DNA from: Bacteroidia bacterium
GTDB taxonomy: Bacteria; Bacteroidota; Bacteroidia; Bacteroidales; Prolixibacteraceae
Reading direction: 5' to 3'
Assembly (NCBI GenBank): GCA_026391655.1
Contig: JAPLDR010000089.1
Span: 8,652 to 57,679 of the forward strand
DNA length: 49,028 bases
Under the pieces are notes generated by a model. That model made no database searches. It worked only from the letters and a program-made list of their open reading frames with translations, and was not told the DNA's origin. This document shows positions 16,244 through 24,954 of the stretch, piece by piece. The translations under genes and the position numbers were made by a program. Within the stretch, counting starts at the first letter, position 1; every line of letters begins with the position of its first letter.

Positions 16244-17581
16244 TTATTTAACGGACATAAAAAAACGATTCCAGCGGATTTTTGAGAGAAAGCTTTTGTT
16301 TTTGTCGAGCGAAAGCCATACAAAAGACGCCTTTCCGACAACATGATCTTCAGGTACAAATCCCCAGTACCTCGAATCTGCTGAATTATTGCGGTTATCT
16401 CCCATCATCCAGAAATAATCCATCTTAAACGTGTAAGTCGAGGCAGGAGCTCCATTAATATAGATGGCACCCTCTTTAACCTGTAAATCGTTCTCTTCGT
16501 AAACGTCAATGATTCTTTTATATAGCGGAAGATTGTTGAGTGACAGATTGATGGTCACCCCTTTTTTCGGAATCCAGATTGGACCGAAATTGTCAAGATT
16601 CCATGAGAATTTCGGATCGCTTGGAAAGATGGCCGGATCATTATAGTCAGTTGGGTACAAAGCTCTTTCTTTTGATAGAATGAACTTTAAAGCATCCATC
16701 TTTTTGATCTGTTCAGCAGTAAGCGGCAAAATGTAGCGAGAGTCGGATCCTTCAATTTCATCTTGTGTGATATCGAGTTTATCTAATGCGGTAGTATTGA
16801 TTGTTGTACCATTGATGTTGACAAGGTATTTGTATTGAATTCCCGGTATTTCCTTTTGGGGTTTGCCATTTACATAAACCTGACCTTTAACAATTTTCAA
16901 CGAATCTCCCGCAATAGCGATACACCGTTTGATGTAATTTTCGCGTTTATCGACGGGACGGTAAATGATATCACCAAAAGCTCTTTTGTCGCTATTGACT
17001 TTGTCACGACCATACGAGCGAACCAGCTCATAATAACTTCTTTCCTGCATATTTAGTGCAACAGTATCACCTTCAGGAAAATTGAATACGACAACATCAT
17101 CATTTTTAACCTTTCCGAATCCGGCAATCCTTCGGTAAGGGTTTTGTATGATTGTTGAAAATGATTTCATTGTTGTCGACAATGGCATCGTGTGATGGAC
17201 AAAAGGAAATGAAATTGGGGTATTCGGCATCTTAGGTCCGTAGGCCGTTTTACTTACAAACAGGTAATCGCCTACCATCATTGATTTTTCCATTGATGAA
17301 GTCGGAATCGTATATGCCTCAATAAAAAACATCCGGATAAAAGTGGCTGCAATAACGGCGAAGATAATTGCATCAACCCATTCAATGACCTTTGTTTGTT
17401 TGCCATCCGGCGGGTTTTTCTTTTTCCAGAAAGACCAATGTACTTTTTCTGAAACGTAAATGTCGAAAATTACCATGAGGCCGATTAACCACCAGTAATT
17501 GTTTAACCAAATTACCCAAAGCAGGTAAAGACCACCGACCAGGCCAAACTTAAACCATTTGCTGTCCAATAACTTATTCAT
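16244..17581 (-). CDS. lepB: Signal peptidase I
   Basis: 445 residues, long as in many Bacteroidota. N-terminal hydrophobic segments (about 12-43) and a further helix before the catalytic region (about 68-86) anchor it in the inner membrane. The catalytic Ser96 lies in PTSSMEKSMMVGDYLFVSK and the general base Lys218 in YIKRCIAIAGDS; the last conserved box reads MMGDNRNNSADSRYWGFVP. It removes signal peptides from exported proteins. A long insertion sits between the Lys box and the final box (about 240-380). It is 19 bp downstream of dapB, so they are likely cotranscribed. Confidence 0.96.
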   Translation of the reverse strand: MNKLLDSKWFKFGLVGGLYLLWVIWLNNYWWLIGLMVIFDIYVSEKVHWSFWKKKNPPDGKQTKVIEWVDAIIFAVIAATFIRMFFIEAYTIPTSSMEKSMMVGDYLFVSKTAYGPKMPNTPISFPFVHHTMPLSTTMKSFSTIIQNPYRRIAGFGKVKNDDVVVFNFPEGDTVALNMQERSYYELVRSYGRDKVNSDKRAFGDIIYRPVDKRENYIKRCIAIAGDSLKIVKGQVYVNGKPQKEIPGIQYKYLVNINGTTINTTALDKLDITQDEIEGSDSRYILPLTAEQIKKMDALKFILSKERALYPTDYNDPAIFPSDPKFSWNLDNFGPIWIPKKGVTINLSLNNLPLYKRIIDVYEENDLQVKEGAIYINGAPASTYTFKMDYFWMMGDNRNNSADSRYWGFVPEDHVVGKASFVWLSLDKNKSFLSKIRWNRFFMSVK

Positions 17582-17600
17582 TTTGATTGCATTTATTTTA

Positions 17601-18317
17601 TTAAAATTTTAAGAGGTCTGTCATCGATAATACTCCTTTGCGTCCTATGCAGAATTCGGCTGCCAAAACAGCTCCAAATGCAAGTCCTTTGCGACTATAG
17701 GCGCTATGAGTAATCTCGATAAAGTCCACTTCGGAGTTATACTTTATGGTATGAATTCCAGGAACGACTCCTTCGCGTATTGGATTGATGTGTAATTCAG
17801 TATTTGATTTAGGCTCACCGATCGTCCAATTTGTTTTTGTTTCGTTCAGCGCAATGATATCTTCAGCAAGCGTGATGGCTGTTCCGCTAGGAGCATCAAG
17901 CTTCTGTGTATGATGAATCTCTGTCATGGAAACATCATATTGCGGAAACTCTTTCATGATCAGGGCAAGATATTTATTCATTGTGAAGAAGATGTTAGCG
18001 CCAAGACTGAAATTTGAAGCATAGAAAAAACAACCATTTTTTGCTGAGCATGCTTTTTCAACTTCTGCTTTCCGGTCGAGCCAGCCTGTTGTCCCGCTTA
18101 CCACCGGTACTCCGGCTTCGAAACATTGCAGATAGTTTCTGACAGCGGTTGCAGGTGATGTGAATTCGACTGCAACATCTGCTTTTGAGAGGTTTTCTGT
18201 TGTAAGTTCCTCAGGATTATTGACATCTATCTTCAAAACGACAGCATGTCCGCGAGATAATGCTACCTGTTCAATCTCTTTTCCCATTTTTCCATAACCT
18301 ATCAACGCAATCTTCAT
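17601..18317 (-). CDS. dapB: 4-hydroxy-tetrahydrodipicolinate reductase
   Basis: 238 residues, a compact form typical of Bacteroidota. It carries out the NAD(P)H-dependent reduction step in lysine and diaminopimelate synthesis. Visible motifs: nucleotide-binding GYGKMGKEI at the N-terminus, the substrate/catalytic block EIHHTQKLDAPSGTA with the His and Lys pair, and the C-terminal SRKGLAFGAVLAAEF. It heads the dapB-lepB-lipoprotein-wbqC run. An exact -7 match (TATCTTTG at 18361-18368) lies 44 bp upstream. Confidence 0.97.
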   Translation of the reverse strand: MKIALIGYGKMGKEIEQVALSRGHAVVLKIDVNNPEELTTENLSKADVAVEFTSPATAVRNYLQCFEAGVPVVSGTTGWLDRKAEVEKACSAKNGCFFYASNFSLGANIFFTMNKYLALIMKEFPQYDVSMTEIHHTQKLDAPSGTAITLAEDIIALNETKTNWTIGEPKSNTELHINPIREGVVPGIHTIKYNSEVDFIEITHSAYSRKGLAFGAVLAAEFCIGRKGVLSMTDLLKF

Positions 18318-18360
18318 ATTTCACTTTTCAGTATTTGTATCTGCTTTTTCAAAAGAATTA

Positions 18361-18368
18361 CAAAGATA
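18361..18368 (-). promoter_or_regulatory. Candidate -7 element of the dapB-lepB operon
   Basis: TATCTTTG on the minus strand is an exact TAnnTTTG match, 44 bp before the dapB ATG and just after the broken AsmA gene. Confidence 0.5.
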
Positions 18369-18410
18369 GGATTATTGATTGAACTGAACCGATTAATTGT
18401 TTACTACAAT

Positions 18411-18797
18411 TTATTTGAACAGTTTATCTAATCCTAATTTTTTAACAGCATCCTGAATCGTTGAGCCTGCTTTTTTCTTAAATTCGGTCTCTACTAATTT
18501 CTTCGCTTCTGTCAGATCCACTTTGACCTCTGGTTTGTCGAATGTGCCGCCAAGATTTATCCCTATTGGATACTTTGCAATGTTCTCTGCTCCCGGAACC
18601 ATACCGATATACTTGGTAACCTCATCGCTAACATCTTCTTTATTTACTTTAAAATCAATTCGATAATCCAAGTTTTTCGTAACAGATTGTTTTCCTGAAA
18701 TCGTCACATCCTGACCTGCAATCTTCGTACTGAATGGTGAAACCACCAATCCACCATCAACTACTTTAAAATTGGTTGTAAAATCACCAACTTTTAC
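18411..18797 (-). pseudogene. Detached 3' part of the AsmA-family gene (after an in-frame TAG)
   Basis: Reading the minus strand directly on from the TAG at 18798-18800, the same frame stays open for 128 codons: VKVGDFTTNFKVVDGGLVVS and on to IAKYPIGINLGGTFDKPEVKVDL, ending KKLGLDKLFK. This is the usual C-terminal end of AsmA-like proteins, so the TAG is a nonsense mutation (or an assembly error) in a gene of about 816 codons. A TTG at 18747-18749 could in principle restart translation, but no ribosome site is evident. Confidence 0.8.
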
Positions 18798-20861
18798 CTA
18801 TTTGAATAAATCTTTCCTGAAATATTTTCCAATTTCATTGAACAGGGAAGTGCCAATCAGCTCAATGTTTCTAGCCGATAATAATCCTCCGCCATTCAGG
18901 GTTGAAAAGATGGGTGTATAGCCGTCTCCGATTTTGCCATTTAGCGTAATACCTGTATTGAAAGCACCTGTACTCTCACTTGCGATGGGGAGAAAATGAC
19001 GTATGGTACTCAATGATTGATAAGCAGTTGGTAAATCAAAATCTTTGATATCCATTTTAAAATCAAAATCGGGTATTGCTCCTTTCGGAGTAGAATAGGC
19101 TCCCGAAACCAAAACCTTTCCGCTGAGCATATTCATATTCAGTCCGTCAAGAATCACCTTTCGCTCTTTAATGACCGCTTTACCAGTAATGCCAGTGATG
19201 GTCATTTTGTCGTAAAGCGCTTTACTAACAGACGATTGTATCGTAAAATTGATATTTTCGGGAACTTCAAAAGGTTTGCCCGCTGCAGTAGTGTCTTTTG
19301 AAGTGGAGTTTGGCATTAATTGATTAATATTTAAATATTTGGAATTTAAAGCCATATTCCCGTTCAAAATTCCCTTTTTAAGAATATATGCCCAGTAATT
19401 TATGATTGTGCCACTTGCTGCAAAATCGCTTTCTCCCATATTTCCCGAAAGGTTATTCAATGTAATTGATTTGGGATTAAGACGGATATCGGCAGATTTG
19501 ATCTCAACTTTTTGAGGCAGAGCCTTTGATGCAAACATGAAGTCTTTCATAGAGATGGTACCCTCTGTTCTGAAATTTTCGTATTGCTCTTTTTCGATCG
19601 AAGAGTATTGACCTCCGAAATCGATAGTTGCATCAATAATTCCCTTCAAATCAATCGAATCCATAGGTATAGCCTGTTTCAGGGATGCAAAATCAATTCG
19701 TCCTTTCAGGTTTCCTTTTAAAAGGGGATCGCTTACAGGAGTGGCAACATGTAAAGTAGCTGTCAAGGGATTTCCGGCTATGGAAGCTTCAAATTTTTCA
19801 ATATCAATTTTTGTAAGATCAAGATCACCCTGAGGTTTGGTAATACTTGCTGTTACTTCAATTTTTTCAATCTCTTTCGGCAGATTCGGATATTTAAGTC
19901 TGCCATTCACAATTTTTAAGTCTACGCCAAGACCTGGATATGTGGTTTCGGAATAAATCCCTTTTACAAAACCATTGAACGCGATATCGCCTTTTGTTTC
20001 AACTCCTTTAAGTTTCTTTTGATACTGGTCGGGAATAAACCCAAGCAAATCACCAAATGAAGAGGCAGGTGATTTAAACGTCAGATCGAAATTATAATCT
20101 TTCTCACCCAGGATAAATGTTCCCTGAGCCTCGAGCGGTAATTTATTGACTAACAATTCGTTTTTAAGGAACGTGAATGACATTTTATCGAAATCGGCTT
20201 GTAAACCGCCTTTTAACTCAGCTTTTAAATTGGAAGCATATTTCGATCCGTTATATTCAAAACTTATACTGTCTGCCTGCCCTTTAATATCGAGCTGGCT
20301 ATTGCTCCCTTTTAATGCCCCGGATAAATCGAAAGTGCCATTACGCATTGAAAAAAACATAGGTGTTGATTCGTCGTTATAACCAAACGCTGCATTACGG
20401 ATCACGATCTTTTCCAGGTCGATCCGGGTGCTTTTTTTAGCAGCTACCACTTTTGGCTCAGCAATTTTCTTCGCAATATCCCAGTTCAATTTTCCTGCTT
20501 TATTGACAACCAGGTTGATGGAAGGTCGATCGAGTAGGATGGATGTGATACTTACCCCGTCGCTTTTCCATAAACTTGACAGGTTTACCGAGGTCGAGAG
20601 CGATGCTACAGTCAATAACCTGACATTATCGAATTCATTAATACCAGTTACAGAGAGGTTTTTCAACTTTACATTTAACTGCGGAAAACTACGGAAAAGT
20701 GATAATTCAACATCCGAAAAATCAACTTTGGCATTAACAGCCTCGTTTGCTGCAACCTTAACCTTTTTGAAAATCTGACCTTTAAAAACGAATGGAATCG
20801 CGATCATCAAAATGATCAGCAGGCCTAATACGATGCCGGCAATGATTAATCCTTTTTTCAT
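18798..20861 (-). CDS. AsmA-family protein, truncated by a nonsense codon
   Basis: 687 residues are encoded before an in-frame TAG. An N-terminal membrane anchor (about residues 5-27) precedes the AsmA N-terminal pattern KVDFSDVELSLFRSFPQLNVKLKNLSVTGIN and long repetitive beta-strand regions of the kind now thought to form lipid-transfer grooves in the envelope. The homologous C-terminal section continues in the same frame after the stop (18411-18797), so about 130 residues are lost unless the stop is read through. Other genes here (receptor, C1 peptidase, wHTH, HEPN) end in TAG, so codon reassignment is not likely. It follows cinA by 21 bp. Confidence 0.85.
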   Translation of the reverse strand: MKKGLIIAGIVLGLLIILMIAIPFVFKGQIFKKVKVAANEAVNAKVDFSDVELSLFRSFPQLNVKLKNLSVTGINEFDNVRLLTVASLSTSVNLSSLWKSDGVSITSILLDRPSINLVVNKAGKLNWDIAKKIAEPKVVAAKKSTRIDLEKIVIRNAAFGYNDESTPMFFSMRNGTFDLSGALKGSNSQLDIKGQADSISFEYNGSKYASNLKAELKGGLQADFDKMSFTFLKNELLVNKLPLEAQGTFILGEKDYNFDLTFKSPASSFGDLLGFIPDQYQKKLKGVETKGDIAFNGFVKGIYSETTYPGLGVDLKIVNGRLKYPNLPKEIEKIEVTASITKPQGDLDLTKIDIEKFEASIAGNPLTATLHVATPVSDPLLKGNLKGRIDFASLKQAIPMDSIDLKGIIDATIDFGGQYSSIEKEQYENFRTEGTISMKDFMFASKALPQKVEIKSADIRLNPKSITLNNLSGNMGESDFAASGTIINYWAYILKKGILNGNMALNSKYLNINQLMPNSTSKDTTAAGKPFEVPENINFTIQSSVSKALYDKMTITGITGKAVIKERKVILDGLNMNMLSGKVLVSGAYSTPKGAIPDFDFKMDIKDFDLPTAYQSLSTIRHFLPIASESTGAFNTGITLNGKIGDGYTPIFSTLNGGGLLSARNIELIGTSLFNEIGKYFRKDLFK

Positions 20862-20882
20862 ATCTGACTGATATTTAATTTA

Positions 20883-22124
20883 TTATTTTTTCAATAACTG
20901 AAGACGCAACATATTTAAAGCGGTCTGGCTCGACCGGATAATGTTCCTTTTACGATTATTCCCAAAGTTAAAAGTTTTCGAAACGACTGAATCAGAATCA
21001 GCAGCTGCAATCCAGACAGTTCCTACGGGTTTTTCGGGAATTCCGCCACCTGGTCCGGCAATACCTGAAGTGGCAATGGCGTAATCAGTTTGAAGAAGTT
21101 GGCGGACAGCAACAGCCATCGCTTCGACAACCTCTTTGCTAACTGCACCGTTTTCAGCAATTAATTGGGGATCAATTCCAAGTAATTTCACCTTTATTTC
21201 ATTTGAATAGGCCACAACTCCACCCTTAAAGTATTCAGAACTACCCGGATTCAAGGTAAAAAAATGAGCAATATTTCCACCCGTGCAGCTTTCAGCAACT
21301 GAAACTGTCAAACCTTTCTCTTTTAAGATTTTACCTATATTGCCAGCCATCGTGTCATCTTCATAGCCAAAAATATATCCCGGAATTATTTCTGTTAGTT
21401 CTTTAATGTTCTGTTCAAGTAAATTCGAAAGATACTCCTTGTCATCGCCACGTGCTGAAAGACGTAATCTCATACTCTCCGGACTCGGAAGGTAAGCCAG
21501 ACTGATACATTCGGGCAGGCTATCCTCCCAGTCGTCAATACGTTCGGCAAGTATCGATTCGGGCAATCCCTGCGTTAAAACGGTCCGGTGAATAATTGTT
21601 GAGGTATTGAATAACTTTTTAATCCGGGGAAGTACTTCATTCTCCATGAGGTATTTCATTTCGAACGGAACTCCGGGCATAAAAACGAAGATCGTTCCTT
21701 CATGATTAAACAACAGTCCCGGAGCAGTTCCCAGTTTATTCGGGAGAATTATTGCTGTTGCGGGGACATGTGCCTGTTCGCGGTTTAATGTGTTTATCGC
21801 TATGCCGCGGGGAATAAGTAATTGATTTATATGCTCAAGGACTTCCTTATTTTCAATTAATTGTGTTCCAAAGAATGTACATAGCGCCGACTTTGTACGA
21901 TCATCCTTAGTGGGACCAAGTCCTCCTGTTACCAACACAAGAGATGCTTTTTTGCCCGATTCATTCAACGTTGAGATAATATGTTCCGGCTGATCGGAGA
22001 TACTTGTGATCTGATGGACATTAATACCTTCGTCATTAAGTTGTTGAGCCATCCAGGCCGAATTGGTATCGACGATCTGACCAATCAGAATTTCGTCGCC
22101 AATCGTAATCAAATCTGCTTCCAT
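20883..22124 (-). CDS. cinA: CinA family protein (nicotinamide-nucleotide amidohydrolase type)
   Basis: 413 residues with the two-domain CinA layout. The N-terminal MoCF-like domain (about 1-170) shows TIGDEILIGQIVDTNSAWMA and VLVTGGLGPTKDDRT. The C-terminal amidohydrolase domain (about 255-410) shows VSVAESCTGGNIAHFFT and AIATSGIAGPGGGIPEKPVG. The C-terminal domain deamidates nicotinamide mononucleotide in pyridine nucleotide salvage, while the N-terminal domain hydrolyses ADP-ribose in characterised homologues. Its ATG is 2 bp from the aminotransferase stop, so the genes form one operon. Confidence 0.95.
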   Translation of the reverse strand: MEADLITIGDEILIGQIVDTNSAWMAQQLNDEGINVHQITSISDQPEHIISTLNESGKKASLVLVTGGLGPTKDDRTKSALCTFFGTQLIENKEVLEHINQLLIPRGIAINTLNREQAHVPATAIILPNKLGTAPGLLFNHEGTIFVFMPGVPFEMKYLMENEVLPRIKKLFNTSTIIHRTVLTQGLPESILAERIDDWEDSLPECISLAYLPSPESMRLRLSARGDDKEYLSNLLEQNIKELTEIIPGYIFGYEDDTMAGNIGKILKEKGLTVSVAESCTGGNIAHFFTLNPGSSEYFKGGVVAYSNEIKVKLLGIDPQLIAENGAVSKEVVEAMAVAVRQLLQTDYAIATSGIAGPGGGIPEKPVGTVWIAAADSDSVVSKTFNFGNNRKRNIIRSSQTALNMLRLQLLKK

Positions 22125-22126
22125 TT

Positions 22127-23272
22127 TTACTTTTTGAAATCTATAATATATTGTTCGAGCCTGTTCATCCCTTCCCTGAGATTTTCAAGGGAATTTGCGT
22201 ACGAAAATCTCAGATAACCTTCACCATTCGGACCAAAATCAATTCCTGGTGTGACGCCGATATGCGCTTTTTCAAGCATATCGAATGCCAGCTTGTACGA
22301 ATCGTCCGAAAGATGTCGTGCATTTACAAAAACATAAAATGCACCTGTTGGTTCAACGGGAAGCTGAAATCCGAGTTCTTTTAATCTTTTGACGATAAAA
22401 ACCCTTCTTTCGTTGTATGTGGCTACCATATTTTCGATATCGCAGGCACAATTTTCAAGCGCGATAATCCCGGACCGCTGTGCCACGGAACTGGCGCAAA
22501 TAAAAAGGTTTTGCTGAAGTTTTTGCATAGGTAGTATATACTCTATAGGCGCAATCAGGTACCCAAGCCGAAGTCCGGTCATTGCGTATAATTTCGAGAA
22601 ACCGTTTAAAACAAATGCTTTATCCGTAAACTCCAGAATTGAATGCGCTCGATCGTTGTAAACAAGTCCGTGGTAGATTTCGTCTGATATAATTGTAATT
22701 GGTAATTTTGCGAGCCGCTCCATTACGTCGCGATCAACAAGATTTCCTGTTGGATTCATGGGCGAGTTAATCATGATTGCTTTTGTCCTTGGCGTAATCA
22801 GTGATGCAACTTCTGACGGATCGAACTGAAACCCATTTCCGGCAAACACAGGTACACGAATTATTTTGCCCCCCAGGAATTTAATGAAATTGGGATAACA
22901 GGCATAGCTTGGATCAGATAGAATAACTTCATCGTCGCGCTCAATTAAAGCTGCGAGCACAAGTAAAATAGCCGGTGACGATCCGGAGGTGACAATAACC
23001 TGATCGGGATCGACATCGACATTGTAATTTGTTTTGTAGTTTTTGCAGATGGCCATCCGAAGTTCAGGATCTCCAAGGCTGTGCGTATAATGGGTGTGGC
23101 CTTCGTTAACTGCCTGGCAAGTTGCCTCTTTTACGCAGGTCGGAACGTCAAAATCGGGTTCTCCAACCTCCATATGGATGATATTGATCCCCCGTTTTTC
23201 CATTTCGTGTGCTTTTTCAAGCACTTCCATTACGATAAAAGGGGTAATCTCCTCAAGAATGCGTGTTGACAT
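22127..23272 (-). CDS. Class I/II PLP-dependent aminotransferase
   Basis: 381 residues, fold type I. Motifs include the N-terminal HMEVGEPDFDVP, the PLP-phosphate and substrate region MINSPMNPTGN, the Asp in ITIISDEIYHGLVY and the Schiff-base Lys (about residue 226) in NGFSKLYAMTGLRLGY; a substrate-carboxylate Arg is in GYLRFSYANS. It belongs near the AspC/MalY-like aminotransferases; the amino acid substrate is not determinable by eye. It is the first gene of the aminotransferase-cinA-asmA run. Confidence 0.92.
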   Translation of the reverse strand: MSTRILEEITPFIVMEVLEKAHEMEKRGINIIHMEVGEPDFDVPTCVKEATCQAVNEGHTHYTHSLGDPELRMAICKNYKTNYNVDVDPDQVIVTSGSSPAILLVLAALIERDDEVILSDPSYACYPNFIKFLGGKIIRVPVFAGNGFQFDPSEVASLITPRTKAIMINSPMNPTGNLVDRDVMERLAKLPITIISDEIYHGLVYNDRAHSILEFTDKAFVLNGFSKLYAMTGLRLGYLIAPIEYILPMQKLQQNLFICASSVAQRSGIIALENCACDIENMVATYNERRVFIVKRLKELGFQLPVEPTGAFYVFVNARHLSDDSYKLAFDMLEKAHIGVTPGIDFGPNGEGYLRFSYANSLENLREGMNRLEQYIIDFKK

Positions 23273-23344
23273 AAATGATGCGTCGCTTAAATATTCTGCG
23301 TAAAAGTAAGGAAGTTTTTAGGCATGCAGTTGCCTGTTCATATC

Positions 23345-23767
23345 TTAATGCCGATGAATTAAGTTTATCTCTGACAACTCTTGTCCAATCTGATGAATTC
23401 CTGAAAGAATTTTTGCTGTTTGCTTTTCTGAAGGTTTCTTCCGACCCTGAACGTAATGTGAGAGTAATGCTGGATTCATGCCAATCTTATCAGCGAGAAA
23501 CTTTGAGTTGAGCACCCTATAATGCAGAAAGAACTGTTTAAAATCAATTTCAAACCTAAGGTTTTCCTGATTAATTTTTATGTTTTCATCTTCAAAGTGC
23601 AGATTTACAGCTTCAAGGGTGTTGTCCATTAGTTCGGGAATCGTTCTTCCAGTTGTGAATATTGGAAAATCTTCGGCGAATGCAGAAAACCCTGTATTGG
23701 TCTTTTCCACAATCATTTTTATTTTTTTATTTTTCGTTTCCATAGCTTTCTTTACATTAATCTTCAA
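23345..23767 (-). CDS. hicB: HicB-family antitoxin with C-terminal helix-turn-helix
   Basis: 140 residues from 23767, or 132 from an internal ATG at 23743. The N-terminal half is a degenerate RNase H-like HicB fold (VEKTNTGFSAFAEDFPIFTTGRTIPELMDNTLEAV). The C-terminal half is an XRE-type HTH (FLADKIGMNPALLSHYVQGRKKPSEKQTAKI) for operator binding. HicB neutralises HicA and represses its own operon. The ORF overlaps the hicA 3' end by 11 bp, so translation is coupled. A perfect palindrome upstream of hicA is the natural operator. Confidence 0.92.
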   Translation of the reverse strand: MKINVKKAMETKNKKIKMIVEKTNTGFSAFAEDFPIFTTGRTIPELMDNTLEAVNLHFEDENIKINQENLRFEIDFKQFFLHYRVLNSKFLADKIGMNPALLSHYVQGRKKPSEKQTAKILSGIHQIGQELSEINLIHRH

Positions 23768-23951
23768 ATTTCAAACCTGCGTCCTTAAGAATTTTCTTCT
23801 CAAGACTTCTGCCAATTTCCTGACTCCCGTGATTTGGGAATATAATAGTTCCTACTTTCTTATCATGCCTCATTTTAACATGAGAGCCTTTTTGTGAAAC
23901 AGGATACCACCCATCCTTTATCAGAAATCTATATAATTCAGAACATTTCAT
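23757..23951 (-). CDS. hicA: HicA-family mRNA interferase toxin
   Basis: 64 residues, the full normal length. The dsRBD-like HicA fold is recognised from MKCSELYRFLIKDGWYPVSQ, the catalytic-His segment KGSHVKMRHDKK, TIIFPNHGSQEIGRSLEKKI and the terminal LKDAGL. Toxins of this family cut mRNA independently of the ribosome. Order toxin-antitoxin with an 11-bp overlap is typical for hicAB. The module sits beside about 1 kb of non-coding repetitive DNA, which fits an accessory insertion. Confidence 0.92.
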   Translation of the reverse strand: MKCSELYRFLIKDGWYPVSQKGSHVKMRHDKKVGTIIFPNHGSQEIGRSLEKKILKDAGLKFED

Positions 23952-23974
23952 GAATTATCAGTGAGTTGTTCTGC

Positions 23975-23998
23975 AAAGGTAAATAATAATTTACCTTT
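23975..23998. promoter_or_regulatory. Perfect palindrome upstream of hicA, probable HicB operator
   Basis: 10-bp arms AAAGGTAAAT and ATTTACCTTT around AATA, 24 bp before the hicA start. Minus-strand sequence just upstream (TTTTGC, then TATATTTTTTG) resembles a promoter. Autorepression by the HTH-bearing HicB at this site is the expected arrangement. Confidence 0.6.
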
Positions 23999-24428
23999 TC
24001 GCAAAAAATATATTCTTGTTTTGCAAAATTAATATAGGTTCGGCTACAACGTCCGAAGCCAAACATAAGGGGGAATTTCACCAATGAATCTGCCAACTGG
24101 CGGAAGCTGTACAATATTCTGTCAACTAAGCATAAAATATGGACTGTGGGGTTGCTTGCTGTTATGCAGTCGTGCATTGTTATAGCACTTGTTTAGACTT
24201 TAAATTTATTCAGAGTTGTTAATATTATTTTAAACTATGCAATATTATTGTAGTTAGGATCAATAAGAGAAATGAAGAAAAGAACGCAACTAAAGCAATA
24301 TTACTGCATGAAAAATCTGATTGTCAAAGAATTTCTTTTGCTGATAAAATTCATAGATAGAATTCTTGTTCTATAAATCGTCTGAAATCTCATTCGTTTA
24401 GTAAAAAAAACAGCTATTTATATTAACA
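23999..24428. other. Intergenic region without a supported gene
   Basis: No convincing coding frame on either strand. A 79-codon minus frame (23938-24177) runs through it but has unremarkable composition and overlaps the hicA promoter region. An imperfect hairpin GGTTCGG/CCGAAGCC lies near 24038-24061. The second half is AT-rich and leads into the repeat array. Confidence 0.5.
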
Positions 24429-24915
24429 ATGTAAAAGTATTTATAAAAAATGTACTCTTACGTAATAAAAATGCAATTAATGTAAAATAATTGCGATAAT
24501 GTTGATAAAAAAGGCAGAAGTGTTTAGGCAGAAGGCATAAGTATTGATGAAAAGTGTGATTGTGCGTAAGAAATTTGCAGTCGCATGTAAAATATTCGCG
24601 AAGTTGTTGATCAAAAGGAAGAAGTGTTCAGGAAGATGGCAGAAGTGTTTATGGAATGAGCGACTTTATGTAAGAATATTGCGATATCATGTAAATAATT
24701 TGTGATAGTATTGATGAAAAAGGCAGGAGTTTTTGGGCAGAGGACAGAAGTGATTATGAAATAAACGACTGTATGTATGAAAATTTAGCTGAATGTAAAA
24801 AATATGCGACAATATTAATGAATAGTAGTAAAAATATTACATAAATTGTAATCGATGTAAGAAAAATACAACTATTTGTAAAATATTTGCGATAATATTT
24901 TTGGCAGAAACATAT
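24429..24915. repeat. Degenerate phased repeat array (21-bp pairs, about 105-bp period)
   Basis: A motif close to ATGTAAaAATATTGCGAT recurs in pairs. Pair starts are 24460/24480, 24564/24585, 24668/24689, 24773/24794 and 24855/24876, the two members 20-21 bp apart. Pairs follow each other at 104, 104, 105 and 82 bp. A weaker pair may start at 24429/24450. Between pairs lies a purine-rich filler with GGCAGAAGTGTTT-like copies (for example near 24513 and 24722). Copies are too diverged for a CRISPR or recent satellite, and no coding frame spans the array. Confidence 0.7.
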
Positions 24916-24954
24916 AATGTTGAAGTCTGATTTTTCAAGACTTAACTTTGATCA

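Noticed and set aside
18798-18800. TAG recoded as a sense codon
   Set aside because: Several ordinary genes in the window (TonB receptor, C1 peptidase, wHTH regulator, HEPN protein) stop at TAG, so a nonsense mutation or read error is the simpler explanation.
23938-24177. 79-codon minus-strand frame upstream of hicA
   Set aside because: It covers the hicA promoter and palindrome, has no recognisable features and no support from spacing with neighbours.
24038-24200. Integron attC-like site in the region upstream of hicA
   Set aside because: There is an imperfect hairpin, but no match to the GTTRRRY core pattern and no integrase in view.
24429-24915. CRISPR array
   Set aside because: The repeats are diverged from each other, the intervening DNA is itself repetitive rather than unique spacers, and no cas genes are nearby.
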